Source: Macrolepiota albuminosa
Taxonomy: Eukaryota > Basidiomycota > Agaricomycetes > Agaricales > Agaricaceae
Direction of reading: 5' to 3'
DNA length: 64,000 nucleotides
NCBI GenBank assembly: GCA_027475525.1
Contig: JAMWFC010000102.1
Coordinates: forward strand, 124,001-188,000
Position numbers and translations under genes: made by a program. The notes under the pieces were generated by a model, which was given only the letters and a program-made list of their open reading frames with translations, did not search any database and was not told the origin of the DNA. This document shows positions 21,279-32,699 of the stretch, in pieces; position 1 is the stretch's first letter; the number at the start of each line of letters is the position of its first letter.

Positions 21279-21524
21279 GCAATGCTAAGAGGTTGTCAGC
21301 GCTAAAATCAAGAGAACATGGGAAGAGATCAGGAAATTTGTCTACAGTGGCGTTCTGTAGTTTCTATGTGAAAGAGAGACCCGGTAAGGCCCCAGGTGGT
21401 TGTGGAGTTGATGGGTGGAAAGGGGCTATGCCTTTTGCCGACTGCTTTAGCAGATGGTGTCTATGCTGGAGACAGGTTTTTGGCGGAATTCTGCCCTAAA
21501 AATCCCTCACAGTAGGCTCCAATT
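21279..21524 (-). pseudogene. Element B gag N-terminus and leader
   Basis: Displaced from 10390 by element C. The minus strand encodes KLQNATVDKFPDLFP and FSADNLLA, which continue in frame at 10390. The leader next to the LTR (21511-21524) has TTGGAGCCTACTGTGAG, a mutated form of the primer site of element A. Confidence 0.65.
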
Positions 21525-22455
21525 TGATGACGCCTAAAGTTTGGTCAGTAACAAATGTAGAAAATAGTGTTACCATGCCAAAAGCTTGTGTTGGGCGTGC
21601 TAAAAGTGATGAGAGGAGTTCCAGGCAGGTCCCAGAGAACACGCCTATAAAAATAAAGTAAAGTCAGAAAGGGGTCAGCAAGTGTCAAGCGCTAAGGTAA
21701 AAGCACCTATGGAAGAAGCGGTAAGTAAACACAACAATGTAAGTGGCAAAAACACGGTAAGCTTAGCAAAGTCTAAGCATCGTTAATGCCTGCCGTAACT
21801 GCAAGGCATAAGTATGTCATGGGCTAGCAATAGTCTGTAACTACCAATGACTTCGACGTTGCCGACTGTAAATAAGATTTAGACCATAAGGGAGACTGGA
21901 GTAAGAGGAGCAGGAAACTCTGTTCTGATGATGCCTATGTACAAGTCAATAAGTACTTTTATACTACAACGAGTTCACTGTCACCAAGTGACTAATAACG
22001 CTAAAGTGCAGCGAACTAGAAAAATTTATAGAGGTAGCTCCAACGGTTTCAGATCCCTACCATCTATTCAAGACACTTAGTGACATCAGGCAGCAGATTG
22101 CAATGCTAAACCATCAATCCATCAATCTTCTGTCTGTCCAAAATACTAAGCGATGTCAAGCACCAAATTGAGGTGCTAAGCAATGTCAGATGCCAAGGTC
22201 AAATGCCAAGCTGTCCATCAGTTTTTGATAGATTATTAGTCTTCTCACTAAGCACTGTTATCAGTGACTGATGCCATCTGTCAGTTGTCATTTTGTCTGC
22301 CATTGGCACTATCATTGATTGGATCTGCTTCTTGCCATGTATGGCTATTGAATATCACCAAAATTGATTAATTAGCGTGCGCTAAGGTATTTCGAGCCAG
22401 TGCCATGTTGCCGTAGCCTGCCGTTGATGTGCTGATCCTGTATGGGGTTTTATCA
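21525..22455 (-). repeat. 5' LTR of element B (931 bp)
   Basis: TGATAAAACCCC...GGCGTCATCA on the minus strand. Related copies lie at 25645-27502, 26050-26954 and 36208-36951. Its last bases (GGCGTCATCA) equal those of the element A LTR, but the body differs, so A and B are sister families. Confidence 0.85.
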
Positions 22456-23093
22456 CCATAGTTGCAAGGTGCTAGAGAGAGAGAGATAAAAAACTAAAGC
22501 AGAGTCCCCTTTACTTGACATGGTCAACAAGAGGTAGTCTGTTGCATATGATGACTAAAATATTGGGATACGATTCCTACTGCCAAATTGATTTCTGTAC
22601 TATTAACAAAAAGTAAGTATTTATAGTAAAGAAAGTTAGCCAATGCTAAGAGAATAAGCACTGCTAGAGGGTGGTGAAATGATAAAAATGTAAGTAAATG
22701 CAGTGAATTGAATTGTATAGTAAAAAGGTCCATAATGATGCTATCACGGAAATACTTCATCATTCTATTCTGTGAGCACTGCCACTGGCTAAGAGCATTA
22801 TTCCGGATTGACTAATGCCAAGTGTCTGTGTAAACATATAGCCAGCCTTGGAGTGCAAGTGGCAAGGTGTGGCAAGGTGTCAATAGTGGTGCGAAGAATA
22901 AGTGGTGCCATAAAAAGTGGTCTGAGAGTAATTGGAGTCTGTAGCTGCGAGTTATTAGTGTAAAAATATGAGAAAAATAGTGCTGGAAGCGCTAGAGCGT
23001 GGCGCTTCTGGTGGTACTAGTGGGCCAATGTGAGGTGTGGGTATTGGTGCTATCTGTAGCCAGCCACGATGCAGGCTCATCAATGCTTAACAA
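22456..23093 (-). repeat. Partial LTR, B-related subfamily
   Basis: About 640 bp similar to 57168-57810 (for example AAAGTAAGTATTTATAGTAA and GATTGACTAATGCCAAGTGT). It aligns loosely with the second two thirds of the B LTR. It ends ...TGCTTAACA. No internal region is attached. Confidence 0.6.
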
Positions 23094-25644
23094 ATTAAAT
23101 AATATATTGTAATGAAAGAATACATATTATACTTATTGCAAGCATGGCATAGAAGTGCAGCAATCTGAATGTAAATAAATATGACTATATAAATTGACTT
23201 ATTATATATATAAAGGTATATCTACTATCAGAAGTCAATGTCTTTTTTAGCTCTTGGATGTGAATATATCAATTAAAATAAAAACCTTACCTTATCCTTT
23301 GTAGAATTCATCCCTTTTATAAATAGAAAATTTTCCACAAAGTTGTTACTTGACTTGGAAGACTTGAAACATGAGTGAAAGTTGGCAAAGAAACTGGGCC
23401 AATAGCTATATATGCAAAAATATAAGCAAAACCATGGTCCATAGATGCATCTGATCTCAGCATGGTCAAGACTGCTATTATCTAAATGTGCAGGCATCTC
23501 AACATACAGCTCTATATGATCTAATTCTATCAGCATAGATTCAGACAGTAGATAAGCAGAATAATTGATTATACATATGAGGAAATGCTGAGGCTGCCAC
23601 AGATACATGTGGAAATCCTGCAAGATATTAGCCAGTATATTCATGTATGCCATGAAGAAAAAATCAATGCACAAAATAGTAATGCATTGCAACAGAGTCT
23701 ATGCATATTGTAAGGAGAGTCAGAGAACAGAGTGGTATGAGTCTTTTGTGAAGGAGTGAGTTGTGGGAGTGGTCTATTCATGTAACTGAGATAGAAAGAG
23801 AGACCACAGAGATAACATTAAAGTTGGCTCTAACTCAATTTCTGAGTCGATGTGATTAATAGTGCAGTCATTACTGGTCATGTAAATATAGGCATCAAAA
23901 AAAGTCTTAAAATGCTAACAACAGTGCATGCACTTATTTTTGGCTTGCAAGAAGCTCAATGAAGCTGCTTGACTATGAAAAAAACTAGATCATCAAGAGG
24001 TACTCAATAGTAAAGTCATATTGTATTAATCAATATATATCTCAATATTTTTTTTCAAGTTGACTGTATAAAATACACTTGCCATGTTGTTTATAAAACC
24101 ACACAAAAAGTTTCACCTAGTATCAATGAGGAAGGCAAGTAAAACAATAGAAGCAGAGGTACTACTGCAAGTATTGGCAATGGGCATTGATACGACGCTG
24201 TACCAGCAGTCAGAGACACAATATGCACCAGAAGTCAAAATAAACATTTAATTATGGGCTGAAAACTGTAAGCCTTCTGGTAGCAGTCTCAACAAATTAT
24301 ATCTCCAAAAACACTCTAATAAATACACAGACAGTACAGAACAAAGGGCAGAGACCAGCTTAAACTATCAGCTCAACAATAGTCCAACTACTGTAATGAG
24401 GAGGGGAAGCATGGGAGCTGGCAGAAGTGATGAGATGGGATCAATTTGTGATGATTTAAATCAAGATCAGAGCTGACAATGCCCAATTTGACATGACTGA
24501 AAGGAGAAAGGAAAAGAAGCATGGAGGGATGTCAAAAGAAGCATGGAATGCAGGGAAGCACTAAAAGAGGAAAGAAGGATCTATGAATGGGATTGTGCTA
24601 AATAGAGCTGAAGCAAATGGGTAAGTGGCAATCAGAGACATCTGGAGGAATGGTAGAACTGGTGGCACCAAAACATGCCTCCCAAAAGGGAAATTGGACT
24701 ATCAAATATGTTCTGGAGGCTGAGGAGTTGACAACAAAGAGTCATGTGTAGATAGTGGTCTATGCACTAGAAAAACAGTATAAATAGCCCAAGTTTAGTA
24801 GAGAATGGACAGGCATTTGATAGGCAAAGGCTCAGTGGTTCCCAGAGAGTGAATCACCTAGGCTAGAGTTTATTGAACATTTTTTATTGGAAGTCTATTG
24901 GTAGACAAAGGCTCGGTAGTTCCCAGGAAGTGAACTACTTAGGCTGGAGTTTATTGAAAACCTTCTTCTGCCCATCAGGATATTTGATATTCTGTGAAGC
25001 ACCCACCCAATACATCAAGTTTTATCATCAAGCACCAGTGTGGATTAGATGTCACTTTCTAAGACTTCAAAAAAGCCCCAGAACTATCAGTACTACTTGC
25101 AATCAAGTACTACAGCATTTGCTAAAGTAGCGCATTCTATATTGATAGGAAATGGAATTTGGACATGGCCTTTATAGCAAAACTGCCTATTGCATTGTGA
25201 ATGTGCTTGTCTTAGATAAGAGACAAATAGTATTCATACACTGCTATAGATATCTGAGGCCAAAAAATCCTTTTTAAGACAGTAGACATGAACAAACCTT
25301 TAAGCTATAGCAAGCAAAGTGAGTAGGTGCAAAACATATATGAGACACAAAAACTGTAGATGTAACATAAGTAAAAAGATTGCATCATTTTGTTGGCTGT
25401 AAATAAGCAATTAATTATATAAAAAAAATTTAACAAAATTTTTTTACAAAATTGAGGTCTGCTAGCAAACATTAGCATATAAAATTACTTGAACTCAAAA
25501 ATCTAGTATAAAAACACTGTAGTTATCAGTACATACTATTTTTGAGGAAAAATTTTTTTGTAAAAAAGTAAAAGCAAAAAAAAAGTCAAAAAATAAGCCT
25601 AAAGCCTACCATCATTTACTTGTATTATACAAGCTTGAACACAG
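23094..25644. other. AT-rich unrecognised DNA
   Basis: No recognisable gene. The longest open frame is a 139-codon minus-strand stretch (23273-23692), rich in Phe, Ile, Leu and Tyr, with no motif I know and no Met-rich Kozak context. An imperfect direct repeat with an 81-bp period lies at 24819-24960 (AAAGGCTC[A/G]GT[G/A]GTTCCCAG). A short open frame 24873-25130 is probably chance. Confidence 0.5.
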
Positions 25645-27502
25645 TGATAATGCCCAAAAGTTGATCAGTAGCAGACATAGTTTACTGCTACTGATCAGAG
25701 AAAATGCATTGAACATGCTAAGTGTTGAGAAAGTTTCAGACAGATTTTAGGGAATAAGTTGAAAACAAGTTGAACAGCAAGATTTGATGAAGATTGATAG
25801 AGATAGTCAGTAATGTAAGAGCAGAAAATGGAGTGCGCTAATGACAATATGCACTTCAATGAAAAAAAGAGCAGATGAGTAAGATGCAGCAAGAAAACTA
25901 GATGCTTAGTGACATCTAAGCTATATAATGCCTGCTGTAAGTGCAAGACACATAAGTTGCATATATGTAAACTGCAGCAAGCAGGCTAGAAACATCCAGA
26001 CAATTGGTGACTATGAATTTTAATTAGTGCAAAAAAAAATCTGAACTGTTGATAGGACTCTATACAGGATTAGTACATCAATGGCAGGCCATGGCAGCAT
26101 GGCAGCATAGCACTGGCTCAAGATACCTTAGTGCATGCAATCTGACCTATTTTAGTGATATTTGACAGCTGCATAATACAGTAAGAAGCAGAACTGATTA
26201 ATGATAGCACTAGCAGCAGATAAAATGGCAACTAACAAATAGCATTAATTAGTAACAACAGCATATAGCAAAAGAACTGATGATCTATCAAAAATGATAG
26301 ACAGCTTGGCATTTGACAGTGCTTAGCATCTTGATTTAGTATCTGACATTGCTTAGTATATTGGGCAGATAGCAGGTTTAATAGACTAGCATCATGATAT
26401 GCCATTTGGCACTGCTTAGTGCATTGAATGAATGGCAGAGATCTGAAACTATTGGAGCTACTCTATAAATTTTCCAGTTCACTGCACTTTGTTGTTATTA
26501 GTTACTTGATGACAGTAAACTTTTTGTAGTATAAAAAGTACTTACCAACTTGTGCATAGCCAGCAAAATAAAGTTTCTTGCCCCCACTCACTCCAGTCTA
26601 CTCTACAGTGTAAATCTTGCTTACAGTCAGCAATGTCAAGCAATCAGCAGTTGTAGACCATCACTATTCAACAAAACTTTTGTGTCTTGCATTTATAGCA
26701 GGCATTAATATTGCTTAGAAATTGCTAAGCTCACTGTATTCTTGCCACACTCAACTTACTATTTGTTCCACAAACACCTTTACTTCTAGTGCTTGATACT
26801 TATCAACCCTCTTTTTGACTTTTTACTATTTTACTGACGTGATCTCTAGGGCTTGCCTAAGACTCTCTCAATACATTTAACATGCCCAACACAGACTTTT
26901 GGATTGGTAACAGTATTCTAATATTTGTTACTGACCAAACTTTGAGCATCATCACTGTAGAGTGAACTGAGATATAAACGAAATATTCTGTTCTGTTCTG
27001 TAGCTAGTAACAACAGTAAGTATTTATAGTAAATATGAGTTTACTATTGCTAAATGGCTAAGAGTCATCAAAGAGGAGTGAACTATAAATAAACACCATG
27101 CATTAAACTAAATAATAAAAAATAAATAAAAAAGCTGTCCATCTAACTAAAAGAGGAGCACCAAGAGATGTCAGATGCCAAAGTAAATGCCAAGCTGTCT
27201 GTCATAAGTAAATGGCATTATTCCTAATCTGTAAGCACTGTCATCAGCTAGTTATACTATATGTTTATTGATTGATGCCATCTGTCACTGCTTGCCAACA
27301 GCATAATTGTCAGCTGTCACCTGTTATTCTAGCTGCTGCCAATGCTATCATTGATTGATTCTGTTGCTTGTTATGTGTATCTATTGGGTAAGGCCTAAAA
27401 TAGATAAATTATGTGTGCCAGATTTGAAACAAGCATGGCAAAATGTCCAGAGCCAATGTCAAGCCTGTCGTTGATGCACCTAGCCTGTGTGGAGTCCTAT
27501 CA
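25645..27502 (-). repeat. B-type LTR split by a second B-type LTR
   Basis: The left part (25645-26049) starts TGATAATGCCC and the right part (26955-27502) ends GAGTCCTATCA. Without the insert it is about 950 bp, close to the 931 bp of the element B LTR. Flanking ACAG and ACAA suggest a 4-bp target duplication with one transition. No internal region, hence a solo LTR. Confidence 0.75.
26050..26954 (+). repeat. Solo B-type LTR inserted in another LTR (905 bp)
   Basis: TGATAGGACTC...GAGCATCATCA, plus orientation, flanked by CTGT (26046-26049 and 26955-26958; five bases ACTGT match if the terminal A is shared). Its insertion splits the minus-oriented LTR at 25645-27502. Confidence 0.85.
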
Positions 27503-27574
27503 ACAAATGAAATTTCAGATAGATTCACAACATCAAAGACAAAAAGCAATGTCATTGAAAAATTCAAAACCAAC

Positions 27575-28090
27575 CTAATCTAAATTAAAAACAAAGTCTA
27601 CTAACTGACTAAGATCTTTCAGTACTGTATTACCAACTTTGTCATTTGTACTGAAGTCCAAGTGATCATTATTATGCTTCATCATAGATACTAAAATATC
27701 TGCAGCTAAAGACTGAGATAAAGCCTTAGATACATCTAGTATAGAATCATCTGTAAATCCTAGCAGCTGATATACATTCCAGATTCTAGCTATAAGCCTC
27801 TTATTGATAGTGCACCATTGATTGATGAACTCATGAACCTTGATGTTTAAAAAATATGGATTTTCTACCATATTCTCTATAATGTTATTAAATTGGTGAT
27901 GCTTATCAATAGTCAATGTATGTAGCCATTGAATCTCAATATTACAACAAATGACATCCTCTTGTGCATGTTGAAGACACTGATACTTTCTCATTGTCTT
28001 GTAAATAATCAAATTAGTCCAGAGTTTTTCATTAATGCTATTATATAAGTACTGAAGCAGATAGAAGTTGTTAAGGAAAGCATAATGCAA
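27575..28090 (-). pseudogene. KDZ-transposase-type protein, C-terminal fragment
   Basis: A 171-codon minus-strand open frame. The pattern FLNNFYLLQYLYNSINEKLWTN, then a helical EIQWLHTLTID segment, then INKRLIARIWNVYQLLGFT resembles the C-terminal tail of the large KDZ (Kyakuja-Dileera-Zisupton) transposase proteins expanded in agaricomycetes. That tail carries similar 'LLR..R.D...KPW', 'RLHTSI.DE' and 'ARI.Q.Y.L.GFTG' blocks. No catalytic residues are in this fragment, and the upstream region is cut by the element F LTR at 28182. The assignment is from remembered pattern, so moderate. Confidence 0.45.
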
Positions 28091-28181
28091 TACTTTGATT
28101 CAGTCAAGCATAGGCTTTTCAAGAGGAACTGCAAAGTTGTTGTAATGAGTGATAGCAGCATAGATGGTCTTAGACCAAGTC

Positions 28182-28700
28182 TGTAAGGGCGACCTCTAGA
28201 GGCTGTGGCTCAGTCACACAGCTGGCAGAGGGAGATCCAAAGTGTATTAGAGTATGTACTGACAATATCATAATAACTACTCACCTGGCAGAGGGAGATC
28301 CAAAGAGAACAAGTCTAGGGATTCCCTATGCCAGGTTGGACACTTCTGGGGCTTCTGAAGCATGGGAAACAACTGTACAGTACAACAAAACCTTAAAAAC
28401 TCAAAAATTGACTAACCAAACAACTGTGCAAACAAGGCAGGAAAACTCCGGACTTTAAAAGTCAGAAAGGCAAACTCCGGCTTATATAAGCAGTCTGAAA
28501 GCGGTGCTGAAGGGCCCACACTTGTCTGAATGGTAGCTAAAGAACCAGAGCATCTCAAGGGCTGAGAGTAGTACTAACAGATAGTGTTGAAAAAATAGAA
28601 ACAGTAAAATGAAATAATGTCAGAAGAAATAAGAGAATGAATGAAGGGAGAGTGAAGAGATAAGGAGTGAGAAAAGAAAGAAATAAGGAGTCCTCTGACA
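28182..28700 (-). repeat. 3' LTR of element F (519 bp)
   Basis: TGTCAGAGGACTCC...CCCTTACA on the minus strand. It is matched by 34151-34632 and by the solo copy 60754-61251. It contains TATATAAG near 28480 and the segment 28306-28316 complementary to the primer site. Confidence 0.92.
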
Positions 28701-28714
28701 TCACCCCCCCTCTA
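28701..28714 (-). promoter_or_regulatory. Poly-purine tract of element F
   Basis: The minus strand reads GAGGGGGGGTGA immediately before the 3' LTR, the same as in element C. Confidence 0.75.
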
Positions 28715-28759
28715 GAGCGCAGTGTCTCAACCTGCTGGATAGAAGTAGTTCTGAATGGC

Positions 28760-30330
28760 CTAATCTACCTTGGAAAGAGAATAGAGGCCTTTGATTGCCT
28801 GGAGAGCATTGGGATGCTGTTGATAGAATTCCTGAACTAAGGCAGGGGCATGGACATTCTCTTGTGACTCCCAGGAGATGTCCTCGATTCCATAGCCCTT
28901 CCACTTGACCTTGAACTGAAGCTTGTTTCTAAAGAGTCGGCTGTCTAAAATCTGCTCCACTTCATACTCTTCTTGGTTGTCTACTAGAACTGGAGATGGA
29001 GGTGGCTGTGGGCATTGACCTGGGATTAGATCCTCTGGTGTGGAAGAGAGCTTCACCACATTGAAGACTGGATGAAGTCGACTCATTTTACTAGGCAGCT
29101 TGAGTTGATAGGCTAGTGGGCCTACTTGCCTTACTATAGAGAAGGGTTCTAGACGGCAATGAGAGAGCTTTTGAGAAGGTCAGGTAGTAGCAATATTAAA
29201 GACATCCAAATAGACTTGATTTTCAGGCTTGTACTTGGGGGCCAGAGTTTATCTACGATTATAGTAGTGGGCCATGTCATCCTTTGCCTTAGCTAAAGCA
29301 GCCTTGGCTTCCTCCTGAGCTGCCTTCATCCAATTTATAAACTTGTTGATAGCTTCATTCTCTGAAGGTCATCCACAAGGCTCAAATCCCATCCAAGGGT
29401 GTCAACCAGTATCTAAAAGGAAAGGAGACATCTGGGTGGCAGCATGTACACAGTTGTTGTATTGAAACTTTGCCTCTGATAATAGGTCATCCCAGTTATT
29501 CTGTTGTTCATTGCAGAAGAGCTGGAGATACTGTTCTAGCTTTTGGTTGACATACTTGGTCTGGCCAATCAGACTGGGAGTGGTAGGCTGTGGAAGTGTG
29601 GAGTTTGACATGGAGGAGGCGATACAGTTCTCTGGTAAATTCTGCCACAAACTGAGGTCCACGGTCAGATACGTAAGCATCTGACAACCCATGGAGTTTC
29701 CAGACATGCTTCTGGTACAGATTGGCGGTACCCATAGCTGAGCAAGTAGTGTGTGTTGGAATAAAATGAGCACGCTTGCCACAGAGATCCACTACCACCA
29801 TGATCATGTCATATCTATAAGAGTCTGGTAACTCAACAATGAAGTTTACTGAGGCCACACTCCAACGCTCAGCTGGAATAGGCAATGGATGGAGCTGTCT
29901 CATAAGAGGCTAATGACGAGGCTTAGTCCAAAGGCAAAGATCACAGGTGAAGGTGTAAGAGCCAATATACCATGACATTTGAGGCCACCAGTAATTCTGT
30001 GAGACCAGCTCCAGTGTCTTCCATCTGCCAGGATGTCCTGCAACTCGAGAGTCATGATGCTGCCCCACAATTCATCTTCAGATGTCTGGCAGGTTGGGAA
30101 CATAAATGCATCACTGGAAGGTGAGAAGACCATTCTCCAAAGACCACTTGTCAGTACAGACAGACTTCACTCCAGTTTTCTCTTGAGCATGCAAGGCCAT
30201 GGCAGCCTTAGCTACCAGATCTTCTTAAGCGCCCTCCCAGTTACCTCATTGGATGTCTTAAAGAATACTCACTTCTTCTCCCTGGCCAATCACACCTTCT
30301 AGAGCACAGATAGCAAATAGTTCTGGCTTC
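28760..30330 (-). pseudogene. Element F integrase with chromodomain
   Basis: The chromodomain (28760-29086) reads EYEVEQILDSR, FKVKWKGYG and ISWES, with its aromatic positions kept. The integrase core spans two overlapping frames (29402-29782, 29508-29903). The first catalytic Asp is Asn (SVNFIVELP), the second is kept (SDRGPQF), and the Glu is Lys (GQTKYVNQ where relatives have GQTERVNQ). A frameshift lies between the last two. A CDLC pair (about 29930) remains from the zinc domain. With two of the three DDE residues gone it is inactive. Confidence 0.85.
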
Positions 30331-31640
30331 AGGAGTACAATATTGTTATTGTCACTAGCTCCTGAACCGTGATCTGCTCACCTAGAAAACACATCTGGCT
30401 TGCCCATGCTCCATCCAGGTTTGTGATGCAGAGAGAAGTCAAAGTTGGCCAGATACAAGGACTATCAACCCTGTTGACGGTTAAGTTTCTTGGCCATCTA
30501 AAAGTACTCTAAGTTCTTGTGATCAGTCCACACCTCGAATTTATGCCTGGCATCCTCAAGGAAATGTCCCCACTCCTCAAATGACCAAATTATAGCCAGC
30601 ATCTTCTTGTCATGGATCTCATAATTTTGCTCCACAGCATTGAGACTCTTGGAGTAGAAGGCTACATATCATCCTCCCTTGACTGCTGAGAGAGAATGGC
30701 TCCAGTAGCAAAATCTGAGCTATCAGCTTTGACACGGAAGGGAGAGTTATCATCTGGGAATAGGAGGACAGGCTTTGAAGTGACTGCCTGTTTAAGGGCA
30801 TCAAAGGCTGTCTGCTATGCTGCATCCCAGTGCCAAGGAGTGTCCTTAGTGGTGAGATCAAAGAGGGGCTAGGCATGGTGTGAAAAATCCTGAATAAATC
30901 TCCGGTAAAAGTTAGTAAAACCCAGAAAAGCCTAAACCTCCTTCTTGTTCTTAGGCTCTGGCCACTCCACCACACCAGCCACCTTGACTAGGTCCATTTC
31001 AGCTATTCCATGAGAGATGATCAGTCTAAGATATTCAACCTTAGTCTGCTCGAACTCGCATTTCTCTGGCTTAAGATAAAGCTGGTGTTGGTGAAGACGT
31101 TCCAGTACAATGCATGTAATGCGGCGATGCTCCTCTAGAGTCTTGGTATAGATGAAAATATTGTCAAGGTATACACACACAACACCTTTTGCTATGAGGT
31201 CTCAGAAAATGTCGTTCATCATGGTCTGGAAGGTGGCAGGGCTATTAGTGAAGCCAAAGAACATTACCAGAGGTTCAAAAAGTCCACGATTTGTTCAAAA
31301 TGCTGCCTTCTACTCATCACCTTCTTTGATGCGCACGTTGTTGTAGCCCCAGCAGACATCCAATTTAGTAAAGTAGCGCGCACCTTGAAGGTTCTTGACA
31401 AGCTCTGAAATGAGTGGTAAAGGGTAGCAATTCTTCACAGTCATCGCATTCAAGACTTGATAGTCCTGAACCAGATATAGAGATCCATTCTTCTTCTTAA
31501 TGAAGAAGATGGAGAGGGCATTGGAGATTTTAAGGAGCAGATGTGACCAGAGTCTAAATTCTCTTGCAAAAAGGCATCAAGCTCATCCTGTTCTCTGGAA
31601 GAGAGAGGATAGACCTTGCAGCTAGAGGGCTCAGCATTGG
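30331..31640 (-). pseudogene. Element F reverse transcriptase and RNase H
   Basis: Fragments in three frames. The catalytic box reads VYLDNIFIYT (about 31146-31178), so the second Asp of YLDD is Asn. It is followed by LKPEKCEFEQTKVEYL, VEWPEPKNKKEV and FLGFANFYR-like blocks (30900-31000) and a degraded RNase H (30480-30850). The N-terminal fingers run into the protease-linker frame (31450-32397). Several stops are TAG/TAA that could derive from CAG or TGG by transitions. Confidence 0.85.
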
Positions 31641-32690
31641 GCATAAGCTCAATCACATGGTCCCACTGCTTACGCTTGGAGAGGGAGTCGAATGATGCTT
31701 TAGAGAAAACATCCTCAAAGTCTTGCAGGTGATGAGGAACTGCATCTCGGAACGACTTAGGAGCAGAGTTGGCAGCAAATGCCTGAGCTAGCCGCTGGAA
31801 AGTAGTTTGGCTAGCTCTAATCTCTGCTACCATTGGTGGAGGTCGTAAAGTAGTTGCATAAATCCTATCATCTGTCTCAATAGCCTTGTCTGGAGACTCT
31901 GGGTCAGGAGCACACCCAACTTCACCCTTGCATCCATCTTCCATCTGGGCTTCACTCACTACACCTTGAACGTCCTTATAGAGGGCCTCTCTATAAGGGA
32001 ACGCCAGAGGGGGAGGATCTAGTAGGTTGAGGTGTGCAAAGGGGAGGTGTCCAACTTGGCAGGCCCAGATAGCAGCACGCTCATGGACTGACTCTCTACA
32101 CTCCTCTTTAACTTCCTTGGCACATGTGGAACACCGTTGAGGGCAGTGGCTCATGCTTACCTTACTCTTGGCCCAGTCAATCTCAGGATTGTGATCACGC
32201 AGCCAGGAGAACCCAAGTATCATGTCCTGCTTCCCTAGGCTAGTGACTGCAAAGACAGCACACTCAGAATGAGTCTGATAATGAAGAACTAAATCCACCA
32301 CTGAGCGGATGGATCCAGCTTCATTGAGTGTACTGTCAATGTTATAGACTGGAATAGGGTGAGAGAGGGGTCGGGTAGTGAGCTGGTGTTGTTCCACATA
32401 ATGGGTGTCCAGGAAGAGTCCAGAATGCCACTGTCCAAGAGAGCTATGATGCTTTGAGTCTGCTGAGTGTCAGTTGTCTCAATTTCCACATTCAAACACA
32501 GAGAGTTGGGAGAGGGAGTGGAGGCAACAACATAGCAACAAGGAAGATGTCGTTCCCAAGCTGGGACATGTGGTCATCAGACAGGAGAAAGAGGAGAGAA
32601 GGTCTCAGCTGAGGCTTGGATCAAGGGGGTATTTTGTACATCGGAGAGGGTGCTTACAGTTTCAGTCAGAGAATCAGGAACAGGGAGCGA
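31641..32690 (-). pseudogene. Element F protease and linker
   Basis: The retropepsin D-S-G is seen as ALLDSG (about 32428-32445). The terminal signature ILGFSWLRDHNPEIDW (about 32175-32225) is in another frame, with one frame change between them. A linker of about 190 residues follows with a Cys cluster CPQRCSTC. Unlike element C only one protease domain is present. Confidence 0.8.
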
Positions 32691-32699
32691 TACATTAGA

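Larger units (their letters stand above)
4391..22455 (-). mobile_element. Ty3/Gypsy element B, host to A, C and two solo LTRs
   Basis: With the insertions removed, the minus strand reads 5' LTR (21525-22455), gag (21279-21524 joined to 10390-8933 and 8604-8300), protease, RT, RNase H and the start of integrase (to 4391). The rest of integrase and the 3' LTR are displaced beyond element A, outside the window. The gag frame continues across element C if one 5-bp target copy is removed. Lesions include a 4-bp duplication at the protease active site and several TGA codons, so it is a non-autonomous relic. Confidence 0.85.

Noticed and set aside
23273..23692. 139-codon minus-strand ORF as a host gene
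   Set aside because: AT-rich, no recognised domain and no supporting context; it could be chance. Mentioned only within the spacer entry.
24819..24960. A fourth 77-bp-type duplication
   Set aside because: The period is 81 bp and the copies differ at many positions, so it is an old natural repeat, unlike the three perfect 77-bp ones.
28211..28306. CRISPR-like or tandem array from the repeated CTGGCAGAGGGAGATCCAAAG
   Set aside because: There are only two short copies, 63 bp apart, inside an LTR, and the same pair is in every LTR copy of element F. It is part of the LTR and not an array.
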